From positions 1 through 64,000 of the forward strand of contig JAGFZX010000002.1 in assembly GCA_017889585.1 (NCBI GenBank): a stretch of 64,000 nt of DNA, read 5' to 3'. The stretch comes from Bacillota bacterium (GTDB lineage Bacteria > Bacillota > Negativicutes > DSM-13327). A program made the position numbers and the translations under genes. Below are positions 36,689 to 45,317 of the stretch, one piece after another (the first letter of the stretch is position 1; every line of letters begins with the position of its first letter). The notes under the pieces were generated by a model, which did not search any database, was not told where the DNA came from, and was given only the letters and a program-made list of their open reading frames with translations.

Positions 36689-37759
36689 ATGTTAGAAAAT
36701 ATTGTTGCCAGGTTAAGAAAGAAAGAGATCATAAGAAGCGTTGTAGCATTTGTCATGTTGAGTATTGTTAGCTTAGCTTTTGCAGGATGCAGCTCAAATG
36801 ATAAAGTTACAAGTAGCCAACAAAATGCAAAAGATAGCAGTAGTGCAAAGCAAGGGGAGCGAATCTTAAAAATTGGATCCCCATCGTCGGGGTCACCTTT
36901 TCCTGGTGACTTATTAGGGATTGCACTAGAGAAAGGTTTTTTACATGAAGAACTTGCTAAAATTGGTGTGAAAGAAGAACATATACCCTTTACAGGCCAA
37001 GGACCAGCTGTCAACGAGGCTTTAGCTAGTAAAAATATTGATATTGCCGTTTATGCTGATATGCCTGCTATGATTGCAAAGTCACGGGGACTTGATATTT
37101 CCGTAGTAGCAGCGAATAATACAGCGTTTGCCATAGGAATTATTGTGAAAAAAGATTCACCGATTAACTCTATTCAAGATTTAAAAGGTAAGAAAATTGC
37201 TGTAGCAAAAGGAGCAATTGCTCATCGATTTTTAATTGAGGCATTAAAGGGGAATAATTTATCTGTTAATGATGTCCAAATTGTAAATATGACGACAGAT
37301 GCGGAATCCGCTTTAATTAGCGGTGATGTGGATGCATGGGTAGGAACAGGCACGATGGTTGCGTTATTGACAATTGATAAAAAAATAACAAAAATTATCG
37401 CAGAAAGTAAAAGTCATACTGATTGGGCTGGACTATTCATTACGGTAGCAAGAACTGATTATGCCAAGGAAAACGCTGACATTATCAGTGCATATATTAA
37501 AAGTCTGATTAGAGCAAAAGATTTTATTAAGCAAAATAAAGATGAAGCATATGGTATATGGACAAAAGCTAGCATTACTGTAGAATCAGCAAAATATATA
37601 AATGATAGAGATGATCTTTTTGAGGTGAGCATAACCGATCAAAGTATCAGTAAACTGAACGATACAAAAAAATTCTTGTTAAATGAAAAACTGATACAAA
37701 AAGATTTTGATACTGCAACATGGATAGATAAAAAATTTTATGAGCAAGCAATTAGATAA
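36689..37759 (+). CDS. ABC transporter substrate-binding lipoprotein, SsuA-like
   Basis: ATG 36689 is preferred (GAGGGGG ten bases upstream). About 356 residues; a longer than usual signal peptide with lipobox FAGC, then SsuA-type sequence (SGSPFPGDLLGIALEKGFL; LKGKKIAVAKGAIAHRFL). Ends the AprAB-SsuCBA operon. Confidence 0.86.
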   Translation: MLENIVARLRKKEIIRSVVAFVMLSIVSLAFAGCSSNDKVTSSQQNAKDSSSAKQGERILKIGSPSSGSPFPGDLLGIALEKGFLHEELAKIGVKEEHIPFTGQGPAVNEALASKNIDIAVYADMPAMIAKSRGLDISVVAANNTAFAIGIIVKKDSPINSIQDLKGKKIAVAKGAIAHRFLIEALKGNNLSVNDVQIVNMTTDAESALISGDVDAWVGTGTMVALLTIDKKITKIIAESKSHTDWAGLFITVARTDYAKENADIISAYIKSLIRAKDFIKQNKDEAYGIWTKASITVESAKYINDRDDLFEVSITDQSISKLNDTKKFLLNEKLIQKDFDTATWIDKKFYEQAIR

Positions 37760-37819
37760 AAATTGAAGAAAATTAGAAACTTCCTATTGCTGATGCTGTA
37801 GTCTTTCTGCTACTTCGTG

Positions 37820-37877
37820 ACCGACTGGAAAAACCAGAGGCCGGAAAGTTTGATTATGATCAAGCTCTCCGGCCTCT
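37820..37877 (+). promoter_or_regulatory. Leader element 17 with hairpin but no T-run
   Basis: ACCGA, CTGG/CCAG inner stem, AGGC in an AGAGGCCGGA/TCCGGCCTCT hairpin. No T-run follows, so termination should be weak; the next gene is the hydrolase. Possibly a decaying copy. Confidence 0.6.
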
Positions 37878-38049
37878 ATGTATAATCAACGCCATTCTTG
37901 CCTGATTGAATCTTTTGCGTCATTGCACAATAACCAAGGTTATAAGCAAGGAACGGATTTGGTGCAAGATTGCCGAAATTTTTTGGATTTAGTAGAAAAA
38001 AAGCATAGGCGGATAGGACTAATTATTTTAGTAGAAGAAGGTGATAGAT

Positions 38050-38835
38050 ATGAGAGATCATATATGGTTAAGTAGTAGAAAGAAACGTTTATCTCTTATG
38101 GTTCACAGGCCTGCTGGTTTTGCGCAAGGAACACCGGTAGTTATATTGTGTCATGGATTTACCGCCGATAAAATTGGTGCTAATCAGTTGACAAAAAATC
38201 TGGCTGACTTTATAGAACAACTCGGTTATGGCGTTGTGCGCTTTGATTATGCCGGATCGGGAGATAGTGAAGGAGACTTTGCGAGCGATACCAGCGTAGC
38301 TGGCTGGCGGCAGGATTTAGAAAGTATATTAAGGTGGGTTCATGAGCAGGCTGACTTTAAACAATCCCCAATCGTGTTATACGGACACAGCCTTGGCGGG
38401 TTGGTTGTTTTAACCCATCCAGCTGATGATACAAGGATTGTTGCACGCATTGCTTTTGCACCGGTAACGCAGGCAGTAGAAAATTTCCGTGATATTATTT
38501 TCGGACAAGATTTGTGGCAGCAGGCTTTACAGGGAGAAAGTATAAAGAATTTTTATGGACGTGCCTTTACGTTAAACCCACAGTTTGTGGAAGATCTAGT
38601 TGCTAATACGTATAATCCCACTGAAAATTTAGTAGGAACAGAGCAACCTATGTTATTTATTCACGGTACGGCTGATGATGTAGTGCCTTTGGCAGGAACA
38701 CAAGTCGTATATGCTGCTTACAGCGGCCAGAAAGAACTGGCCATAACTGATTTTGATCACGTTGCCGCTGGACAGCAGAACGAATTGCAGCAGATAATAC
38801 GTAAGTGGCTCGCTGACCAGTTTCCAAGGGAATAG
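38050..38835 (+). CDS. Alpha/beta hydrolase (S33/dienelactone-like)
   Basis: ATG 38050 (after GAAGGTGA) gives 261 residues. Oxyanion HGF motif at about 34, nucleophile GHSLGG at about 117, acid in GTADDVVP at about 208 and base His in FDHVAAG at about 239. An esterase or thioesterase is possible. The 65-residue ORF at 37878-38075 overlaps the start and has no ribosome site, so it is not called. Confidence 0.83.
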   Translation: MRDHIWLSSRKKRLSLMVHRPAGFAQGTPVVILCHGFTADKIGANQLTKNLADFIEQLGYGVVRFDYAGSGDSEGDFASDTSVAGWRQDLESILRWVHEQADFKQSPIVLYGHSLGGLVVLTHPADDTRIVARIAFAPVTQAVENFRDIIFGQDLWQQALQGESIKNFYGRAFTLNPQFVEDLVANTYNPTENLVGTEQPMLFIHGTADDVVPLAGTQVVYAAYSGQKELAITDFDHVAAGQQNELQQIIRKWLADQFPRE

Positions 38836-38949
38836 CTGCAATTGAATGGGGAAGACACGAATGCTAGTGAAATCTTCCAGGGATTACAAGCGGAAAGTGC
38901 ATTCCTTTTGGCTGATTTAATAAGTAATAAGTAATAAGTAATATAGTAC

Positions 38950-38978
38950 TTGCATTTTTAGGCTAATATAAGTATAAT
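38950..38978 (+). promoter_or_regulatory. SigA-type promoter
   Basis: TTGCAT and TATAAT with a 17-bp spacer, 27 bp before leader element 18. A short TAATAAG tandem repeat lies just upstream. Confidence 0.65.
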
Positions 38979-39004
38979 ATATTAAAATATCATATAGTGA
39001 TATG

Positions 39005-39069
39005 ACTGATTGGGATGAACCAAAGGTCAGAAAAATTTTCCCAAGGGGAATGTTTTTCTGACCTTTTTT
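39005..39069 (+). promoter_or_regulatory. Leader element 18 with terminator
   Basis: ACTGA ... AGGT outer variant with TTGG/CCAA inner stem; AGGT begins an AGGTCAGAAAAA hairpin with its complement and T6. It precedes the nifH deletion scar and now the NifB gene. Confidence 0.78.
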
Positions 39070-39095
39070 CGTTTTTTAAATTAGGAGGAATAAGG

Positions 39096-39183
39096 ATGAG
39101 AAAAAAGATTAAACAAATTGCTATTTATGGAAAAGGGGGAATTGGTAATCGGCGAAGTGCGCTGTAAAGCAGAAGGAATTTAG
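39096..39183 (+). pseudogene. nifH deletion scar
   Basis: The first 17 codons ([16 protein letters not shown]) match the start of the intact NifH at 30.5 kb, with the same AGGAGGAATAA ribosome site. They join directly, out of frame, to the last codons of a nifH (GEVRCKAEGI, stop at 39183). About 265 codons are missing. This marks a former second nifH upstream of nifB. Confidence 0.9.
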
Positions 39184-39213
39184 TACTGCTAGTGCAGAAA
39201 GGAGAGATGAAAA

Positions 39214-40482
39214 GTGACTTGCCATTCCCCTAATTCTGTAAGTGAAGAAATACTAGAAAAAACGAAAAAGCATCCTTGCTATTCAGTCGATGCACACAAT
39301 ACATACGCGCGCATGCATTTGCCGGTGGCACCTAGTTGTAATATACAGTGCAATTATTGTAATCGGAAATTTGATTGTGTCAACGAAAGTAGGCCTGGCG
39401 TTACTAGCGAGGTTTTAACACCAGATTTGGCCAAAGAAAAATTCGTATGGGTTAAAAGAGAAATTGACCAACTGAGTGTAGTTGGTATTGCTGGGCCAGG
39501 GGATGCCCTGGCAAATTGGGAAGCTACCAAGACAACAATTGAAAAAATAAAAGCAACCAATGCCGATGTCACATTTTGCTTATCGACGAACGGGTTAATG
39601 TTGCCTGAATATGCTGCTGAAATTATTGCTCTTGGTGTTCATCATGTGACGGTGACCGTCAATGCGCTGGATACTGAAATCGGAGCAAAAATTTATAAGT
39701 TTGTTTCTTATAAAGGAAAAATTTATGAAGGTGTTGCGGCCGCGGAATTGCTTTCGAAAAACCAATTGCTAGGTATTGAATATCTAGCTAAACACGGAGT
39801 CTTAGTAAAAGTGAATATTGTGATGATAAAAGGCATCAACGATCAGCATATTCCTGATGTAGTGAAGAAAGTAAAAGAATTGGGTGTTTTTATTACCAAT
39901 ATCATGCCATTGATACCTGCCCCAGGTAGTGCTTTCGAAGATTTCCCTCAAACCAGTATGAAAGATATTAATGATCTTAGGAATACTTGTCAACTTGATA
40001 TCCAGCAAATGCGACATTGTAAGCAATGCCGAGCTGATGCCATCGGACTTTTAGGGGAAGATCGTTCACAAGAATTTCGCATGTGCAATCGTCAAATACC
40101 AGAGATAGAGATACCCAAGATAGAGGAAAAACAATATAAAATTGCTGTTACATCAAAATATGGCAAACTTGTTGATCAGCATTTTGGTCATGCTTCTGAA
40201 TTTATTATTTATCAAGGCGATGGTCGTAACTTTCAAATATTGGAGACAAGAACAGTCGATAAATATTGCCAGGGTATGGAAGAGTGTGATCGTGATGAAC
40301 CCAAAAGGGAGAATACAATTCTATCTGTGCAAGATTGCGATGCTGTCTTAACAATGCGTATTGGGCATCATGCCAAACAACAATTAATGGCAAAAGGAAT
40401 TTACAGTGTAGAGTATTGTGACACTGTGGAAAATGGTTTGCACTATACAGTGAGTCAATTGGCAAAGAAGGCGTTATTATGA
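39214..40482 (+). CDS. nifB: NifB-like radical SAM protein fused to a NifX domain
   Basis: 422 residues, GTG start after AAAGGAGAG. The radical SAM cysteines are in CNIQCNYCNRKFDC at about 33; VGIAGPGDALA at about 90 is the SAM-binding GEP-like motif of NifB. A C-terminal NifX-like domain starts at about 310 (KIAVTSKYGKLVDQHFGHASEF). NifB makes the 8Fe-9S-C core (NifB-co) of nitrogenase cofactors. It is the only NifB in the window and could supply all three DK pairs. Confidence 0.9.
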   Translation: MTCHSPNSVSEEILEKTKKHPCYSVDAHNTYARMHLPVAPSCNIQCNYCNRKFDCVNESRPGVTSEVLTPDLAKEKFVWVKREIDQLSVVGIAGPGDALANWEATKTTIEKIKATNADVTFCLSTNGLMLPEYAAEIIALGVHHVTVTVNALDTEIGAKIYKFVSYKGKIYEGVAAAELLSKNQLLGIEYLAKHGVLVKVNIVMIKGINDQHIPDVVKKVKELGVFITNIMPLIPAPGSAFEDFPQTSMKDINDLRNTCQLDIQQMRHCKQCRADAIGLLGEDRSQEFRMCNRQIPEIEIPKIEEKQYKIAVTSKYGKLVDQHFGHASEFIIYQGDGRNFQILETRTVDKYCQGMEECDRDEPKRENTILSVQDCDAVLTMRIGHHAKQQLMAKGIYSVEYCDTVENGLHYTVSQLAKKALL

Positions 40483-40523
40483 GACCTAAGATTAAGTAGT
40501 GCTGCAGAGTAGTTAATTTATAA

Positions 40524-40552
40524 TTGACAAATGCTGTTATTTATGGTATTTT
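40524..40552 (+). promoter_or_regulatory. SigA-type promoter of the corrinoid operon
   Basis: TTGACA and TATTTT with a 17-bp spacer, 24 bp before leader element 19. Confidence 0.6.
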
Positions 40553-40575
40553 TAATAAGATAATATTGTGAGTTA

Positions 40576-40640
40576 GCTGATCAGAAAACTGAAGGCTAAG
40601 GAATTGTTCCGTATGCGGAACTGCCTTAGCCTTTTTCTTT
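40576..40640 (+). promoter_or_regulatory. Leader element 19 with terminator (triple array, first)
   Basis: GCTGA, TCAG/CTGA stem, AGGC in a GGCTAAGG/CCTTAGCC terminator with T5. First of three in series. Confidence 0.78.
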
Positions 40641-40697
40641 TTGACTAGTAATAGATAAGTGCCATACTTCTATAGATATTGTGGCATCAGTTAAATG

Positions 40698-40752
40698 GCT
40701 GATTAGAAAAACTGAAGGCTAAAAGTTTCTCATAGGTAGAATTCTTTTAGCC
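40698..40752 (+). promoter_or_regulatory. Leader element 20 with weak terminator (triple array, second)
   Basis: GCTGA, TTAG/CTGA inner stem (one U-G pair), AGGC in a GGCTAAAAG/CTTTTAGCC hairpin, followed by GATTATAT rather than a T-run. Confidence 0.65.
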
Positions 40753-40769
40753 GATTATATCATCTTAAA

Positions 40770-40902
40770 GCTGACTGGATAACCAGAGGCTGGGTTTTCG
40801 CGGGATCGAAGAGTATAACACTTTCCGATTCCAAGTAAGGGCAACTAAGGCTTTGTGCAAGCCAAGTTTTCTTTATATAGGCGGAAATCCAGTCTCTTTT
40901 TT
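40770..40902 (+). promoter_or_regulatory. Leader element 21, terminator split by an insertion (triple array, third)
   Basis: GCTGA, CTGG/CCAG stem, AGGC. The terminator arms (GAGGCTGG and CCAGTCTC with T6) match element 3, but the loop holds about 80 extra bases. These resemble the repeat at 48.76-48.85 kb (AGTATAACACTTTC, TTCCAAGTAAG, ACTAAGGCTT). Confidence 0.7.
40800..40880 (+). repeat. Interspersed repeat copy A, inside the leader 21 terminator loop
   Basis: Shares AGTATAACACTTTC, TTCCAAGTAAG and ACTAAGGCTT blocks with 48.76-48.85 kb. A short AGAAAGTATAAG match also occurs near 6830. Possibly a REP or MITE-like element. Confidence 0.6.
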
Positions 40903-40921
40903 ATGATAAGGAGAGTGTATT

Positions 40922-42013
40922 ATGGAAAAAAATAAAGATCAGATGACTCCGTTGGAACGTTTTGCGGCTTATAACAAGCAAGAATCAATTGATCGTCTGC
41001 CTTGTGTTCCCATTGTCGGTAATACGGCAGCACGGGTTATTGGGGTTCGCGTATCGGATTTTCGAGGGAATGGTAAGTTAATAGCGAAGGCCCATATTGA
41101 ATCCTATCAGCTGTTTCGTTATGATACCGTTCGAATCTTTACAGATTTGTATGTGCAGGCTGAGGCTATGGGGGCCGAAGTTCATTATCCAATGGATGAA
41201 ACGGCATATTTGAAAGTGCCTGCCATTGAAGCAGTCAGTCAGATTGACAACTTGCAACCAGCTAATCCTTACCTGGATGGTAATTTACCTCACCACCTTG
41301 AAGCAATGAAAATTGCAATGGATGCCATAGGTCATGAGGTTCCGATTACTGGAGCTTTGATTGCACCTTTTACCAATGCTGCTTTTTTAATTGGTACAGA
41401 GAACCTAGTGCGATTGGTAGGTAAAAATCCAGAGGCCGTTCATAAACTTTGTGAAGTTTCCTTGCAGACGGCACTTCAATATGCTAAAGCCATCATTGAC
41501 ATAGGTTGTACACCAAGTTTGACTGATGCCATGTCTTCTACTACGGTAATTAGTCCGCGACAGTTTCGAGAATTTTCGGTTCCTTATTTAAAAAGGTTAA
41601 TTGATTATATACATTCTCGTGGAAAAACAGTGACTTTGCACGTTTGTGGCAAGACAGCGAAGATCTGGGAGGATATGTGTGATGCTGGAGCTGACTGTCT
41701 TAGTATTGATAATGATGCTAGTTTGTTAGACGCAAAGGCTAAAGTTGGTTTTAGGTCTAGGTTGATGGGGAATATCAAACCTTCTGAAACTATGTTACAA
41801 GGTACAATTCATGATGTCCGAAAGGCTGTATATCAATGTGTTGCTCAAGGATTTGATAATCCGAAAGGATATATTGTCGCTAGCGGTTGTAGTCTACCGA
41901 CTGAAACACCATTTGAGAATATTAAAGCCATGTTAGATGCAGTAAGAGAAATAGGTTATCCCATACATGGGAGCCAGTTGAAGGAAGGGGTCGTGGAAGG
42001 TGTTAAGTTCTAA
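40922..42013 (+). CDS. MtaA/UroD-family methyltransferase
   Basis: 363 residues. The zinc motif HVCGKT is at about 239 and CSLPTETP near 322 gives the third thiol ligand. ATG after ATAAGGAGAG. It moves a methyl group between the corrinoid protein of this operon and a thiol or other acceptor. The stop overlaps the next paralog by 14 bp, so the two may form a heterodimer. Confidence 0.85.
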   Translation: MEKNKDQMTPLERFAAYNKQESIDRLPCVPIVGNTAARVIGVRVSDFRGNGKLIAKAHIESYQLFRYDTVRIFTDLYVQAEAMGAEVHYPMDETAYLKVPAIEAVSQIDNLQPANPYLDGNLPHHLEAMKIAMDAIGHEVPITGALIAPFTNAAFLIGTENLVRLVGKNPEAVHKLCEVSLQTALQYAKAIIDIGCTPSLTDAMSSTTVISPRQFREFSVPYLKRLIDYIHSRGKTVTLHVCGKTAKIWEDMCDAGADCLSIDNDASLLDAKAKVGFRSRLMGNIKPSETMLQGTIHDVRKAVYQCVAQGFDNPKGYIVASGCSLPTETPFENIKAMLDAVREIGYPIHGSQLKEGVVEGVKF

Positions 42014-43016
42014 AGAACGGTTACTTACAGTATTGCGAAAGGGTAAAGTAGATCGTCCACCTGTTATTTGTACAGGTGGCATGATGAATGCAGCGATAGT
42101 AGAGATTATGAATAATACAGGGCATACCCTGCCAGAGGCTCATAGTGATGCAGAGTTGATGGCTCACCTTGCTGGTGATGTATATGAGCAGACAGGGTTT
42201 GAGAATATCGGAATTCCCTTTTGCATGACAGTGGAAGCCGAGGTTTTAGGTAGTGAGGTTACTTATGGAACGCTGATTTGTGAACCGAAAATCATGCAAG
42301 AAGTTTTTCCCACTGTTAGTGTGGTAGAAACAAAAAGTATTAATACCATGCTAGATGACGGGCGTATAAATACAGTGGTTAAAGCTACGGCCATACTGGC
42401 GGAGCGTTACCCGGATGTGCCCATTATCGGAAATTTAACAGGTCCAATCAGTACAGCAGCTTCTTTAGTAGATCCCATATCTTTATTGAAAGAGTTTAGA
42501 AAGAAACCAGCAGAATGTCATCGGGTATTGGATTATGTTACAACTCTAATTGTTGGTTTTGCTGAACGGATGATTGCTAGTGGTGCTACGGTCATTTCGA
42601 TTGCTGATCCAACGGCTACTGGTGAAATATTAGGGCCTAAAGTGTTTAGGGAATTTGCTGTTTTATATCTTAATCGGATTATTGATGCAGTACATGCTAA
42701 GAATATTCCCGTTTTGGTGCATATTTGTGGGAATATGAATACTGTACAATCTTTAATTCCTGAGATTAGAGCAGATGCCATCAGTACCGATGCCCTTGTT
42801 AACCTAAGGCAACTAAAGGCTGATTACTCCCAGCTTACAACCATGGGAAATGTGAGTACTTATTTGCTGGAATTTGGCTCTGTAGAAAAAGTGGCCCAGC
42901 AAACTCAACGATTAGTTCAGGATGGAGTGGACATTATTTCACCTGCTTGTGGATTGAGTACGTCCACTTCTTTAAAATTAATCAGGGCGATGACTGACGC
43001 GGTGAAGGAGGGCTAA
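42000..43016 (+). CDS. MtaA/UroD-family methyltransferase, second copy
   Basis: 338 residues, GTG start inside the previous gene. HICGNM zinc motif at about 241 and ACGLSTST at about 319. Shares its architecture with the 40.9-kb and 0.8-kb proteins but is divergent, suggesting separate methyl donors or acceptors. Confidence 0.85.
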   Translation: MLSSKERLLTVLRKGKVDRPPVICTGGMMNAAIVEIMNNTGHTLPEAHSDAELMAHLAGDVYEQTGFENIGIPFCMTVEAEVLGSEVTYGTLICEPKIMQEVFPTVSVVETKSINTMLDDGRINTVVKATAILAERYPDVPIIGNLTGPISTAASLVDPISLLKEFRKKPAECHRVLDYVTTLIVGFAERMIASGATVISIADPTATGEILGPKVFREFAVLYLNRIIDAVHAKNIPVLVHICGNMNTVQSLIPEIRADAISTDALVNLRQLKADYSQLTTMGNVSTYLLEFGSVEKVAQQTQRLVQDGVDIISPACGLSTSTSLKLIRAMTDAVKEG

Positions 43017-43020
43017 TGTT

Positions 43021-44640
43021 ATGATAGAAGTCGTTTTTCATCATGCAGGTCAAGAGACAAGTGCTAGGGTTAATGTGGGCGATGATCTGTTAACTGCAGC
43101 TAGACAGGGGGGAGTAATACTAGAGTCTCCTTGTAATGGGAATGGGACGTGCGGTAAATGCAAAGTAAAAATCCTATCATCCTTAGCAGAAGAGGAGATT
43201 GTACTGGCGTGTCATACCAAGGTTGATCATGATGTAGTGGTAGAAATCATTGAGCGTCATGACAGTGGAAATCTTCAAATTAAGCAGGATGGCTTGGTTA
43301 ACAGTGGTGAGATTGACAGTATTATTACCAAGAAGTATATTTCCCCGAGTAATGTTACCCATGTATATCGAAAAAAGGAATTGATTTCAACAGAGCAGGG
43401 CAATACAGAGGAAGAAATTTATGGTTTAGCCATTGATATTGGTACAACCACATTAGTTGTTTCGCTGGTTAATTTGTTGACAGGGGAAGAACTTGCAGGA
43501 GCAGGTGCTCTTAATCCACAAAGTAGACTGGGGCAAGATGTATTATCGCGGATAAGGTATGCATCTAAAGAACAGGGTTTAGTAGAAATGAATCAACTGA
43601 TCATTGAAGAATTAAATAGAATGATCCTACAAGTAACAGCAGATGCTGCCATTGTGGCTCACCATGTTTATGAATTGGTATTGAGCGGCAATACGTGTAT
43701 GTTACATTTAGCAGTAAAGGCCAATCCAGGGCCGTTAGGTAAATATCCCTATACGCCAGTGATTCGCGGTGGCAACTCCATAGCAGCAAATGACCTTGGT
43801 CTTTACGCTGTCCCTAATGCAGAGGCATATTTGTCACCTATTATTTCTGCCTATGTAGGAGGAGATATTACTTCAGGTATTTTGGTTTCGCGTTTGGCTG
43901 AGCGGGAAGATACCAATCTATTTATAGACATTGGCACAAATGGGGAGATTGTACTCGCAACTGGCGGAAGGCTAGTAGCAACATCCACTGCTGCTGGCCC
44001 GGCTTTTGAAGGTATGAATATTTCTTGTGGCATGCGGGCAGCACCAGGTGCAATCGAGGGTTTTTCTTTAACGACAGACGGGGAGAGGACATTGAAAAAC
44101 ATTGGCGATCAAGCTGCTGTTGGCATCTGCGGTAGTGGTTTACTGGATATAGTAGCAGCGTTGGTCCAAAATGGAGTCATTGAAGGCAACGGAAAGTTCA
44201 GTAAAACCATGAATGAAAACCTGAGTGCACTACTCACTCAAGTGAATGGGAAAGTTGTTTTTTCTGTTGCAGAGGGAGTCTATCTATCTCAACCAGATAT
44301 ACGTCAGGTTCAATTGGCAAAGGGGGCAATTCGGGCGGGGATTGAGGCACTGCTTGAATATCAGAATATAACTGTCGCAGATGTAGATAGAGTGTTGATT
44401 GCTGGTTCTTTTGGTTATCATTTGAATCCGGACAGCTTAATTGGGATTGGTTTGTTGCCTGAAGCATTTCGGGATAAAATAGAGTTTTTGGGAAATACAT
44501 CCAAAACAGGCGGGCAAGAATTTTTACTAAATCAAGGATCTCGTTTGGCTATTGATCAGACGATTGCAGAGATTGCGGTGCTAGAATTGGCTACTGTAGA
44601 TAAGTTTGATCGATTATTTGTTAAATGTTTAGAATTTTAG
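43021..44640 (+). CDS. Corrinoid-activation protein (RamA/RACo-like, DUF4445)
   Basis: 539 residues. An N-terminal 2Fe-2S ferredoxin domain (CNGNGTCGKC at about 39-48, with a fourth Cys at about 65) is followed by an ASKHA-type ATPase (LAIDIGTTTLVVSL at about 138; FIDIGTNGEI at about 301). Such proteins use ATP to reduce Co(II) corrinoids to active Co(I). It starts 5 bp after the second MtaA-like gene. Confidence 0.88.
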   Translation: MIEVVFHHAGQETSARVNVGDDLLTAARQGGVILESPCNGNGTCGKCKVKILSSLAEEEIVLACHTKVDHDVVVEIIERHDSGNLQIKQDGLVNSGEIDSIITKKYISPSNVTHVYRKKELISTEQGNTEEEIYGLAIDIGTTTLVVSLVNLLTGEELAGAGALNPQSRLGQDVLSRIRYASKEQGLVEMNQLIIEELNRMILQVTADAAIVAHHVYELVLSGNTCMLHLAVKANPGPLGKYPYTPVIRGGNSIAANDLGLYAVPNAEAYLSPIISAYVGGDITSGILVSRLAEREDTNLFIDIGTNGEIVLATGGRLVATSTAAGPAFEGMNISCGMRAAPGAIEGFSLTTDGERTLKNIGDQAAVGICGSGLLDIVAALVQNGVIEGNGKFSKTMNENLSALLTQVNGKVVFSVAEGVYLSQPDIRQVQLAKGAIRAGIEALLEYQNITVADVDRVLIAGSFGYHLNPDSLIGIGLLPEAFRDKIEFLGNTSKTGGQEFLLNQGSRLAIDQTIAEIAVLELATVDKFDRLFVKCLEF

Positions 44641-44650
44641 GAGGATGAAT

Positions 44651-45304
44651 ATGTCAAAACATACAGAGAATAAACTTTCGTGCACCTATTGCGGGGTATT
44701 AAATTGCCACAAACAAGACAAAACATTTCCTGAGTTTTGCCTGACATCAAAGTATGATGATGAGAATGCTGTAGCGGTAGAACTTTACCGAGAAGAAGGT
44801 GAAACAGCAAAAATTGCTCGTGCCGCAGCAGAAATAGAAGGAATTTATTATGGAAAATTGACCAGGGTAGAAGAAATTATCGCGTTTAGCAAAAGAATAG
44901 GAGCTAAAAAAATCGGGATTGCGACTTGTGTTGGCTTGATTAATGAAGCTAAAACATTTATGAGAATATTAGAAGCTAAGGGGCTGGAAAGTTATAGTGT
45001 ACTCTGCAAAGTTGGATCAGTGGATAAAACAGAAATTGGCATTCCTGAAGAATTAAAGGTGCAGCAAGGCGCCCATGAGTCACTTTGTAATCCTGTTTTA
45101 CAGGCGATGATACTGAATAAACAGCAGACTGATTTGAATGTAATTATTGGTTTGTGTGTTGGTCATGATTCTTTATTTATCAAGCATTCAGAAGCCCCGG
45201 TGACCACACTGATTACTAAAGATCGTATTCTAGGTCATAATCCAGCGGCGGCATTATATACCAGTAGTTTTTACTATAAAAGACTTTTAGAGAAAGAAGA
45301 GTGA
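44651..45304 (+). CDS. DUF1847 protein
   Basis: ATG 44651, six bases after GGAGG, is preferred to 44645. About 217 residues with the cysteine-rich start CTYCGVLNCHK, and IGLCVGHDSLFIKHS and GHNPAAALYT as in DUF1847. The metal-binding family has no settled function and often occurs beside corrinoid methyltransferase genes. Confidence 0.82.
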   Translation: MSKHTENKLSCTYCGVLNCHKQDKTFPEFCLTSKYDDENAVAVELYREEGETAKIARAAAEIEGIYYGKLTRVEEIIAFSKRIGAKKIGIATCVGLINEAKTFMRILEAKGLESYSVLCKVGSVDKTEIGIPEELKVQQGAHESLCNPVLQAMILNKQQTDLNVIIGLCVGHDSLFIKHSEAPVTTLITKDRILGHNPAAALYTSSFYYKRLLEKEE

Positions 45305-45317
45305 GGAGTTGATGATC

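Noticed and set aside
37878-38075. 65-residue ORF before the hydrolase
   Set aside because: It starts inside the leader hairpin, has no ribosome site and overlaps the hydrolase start.
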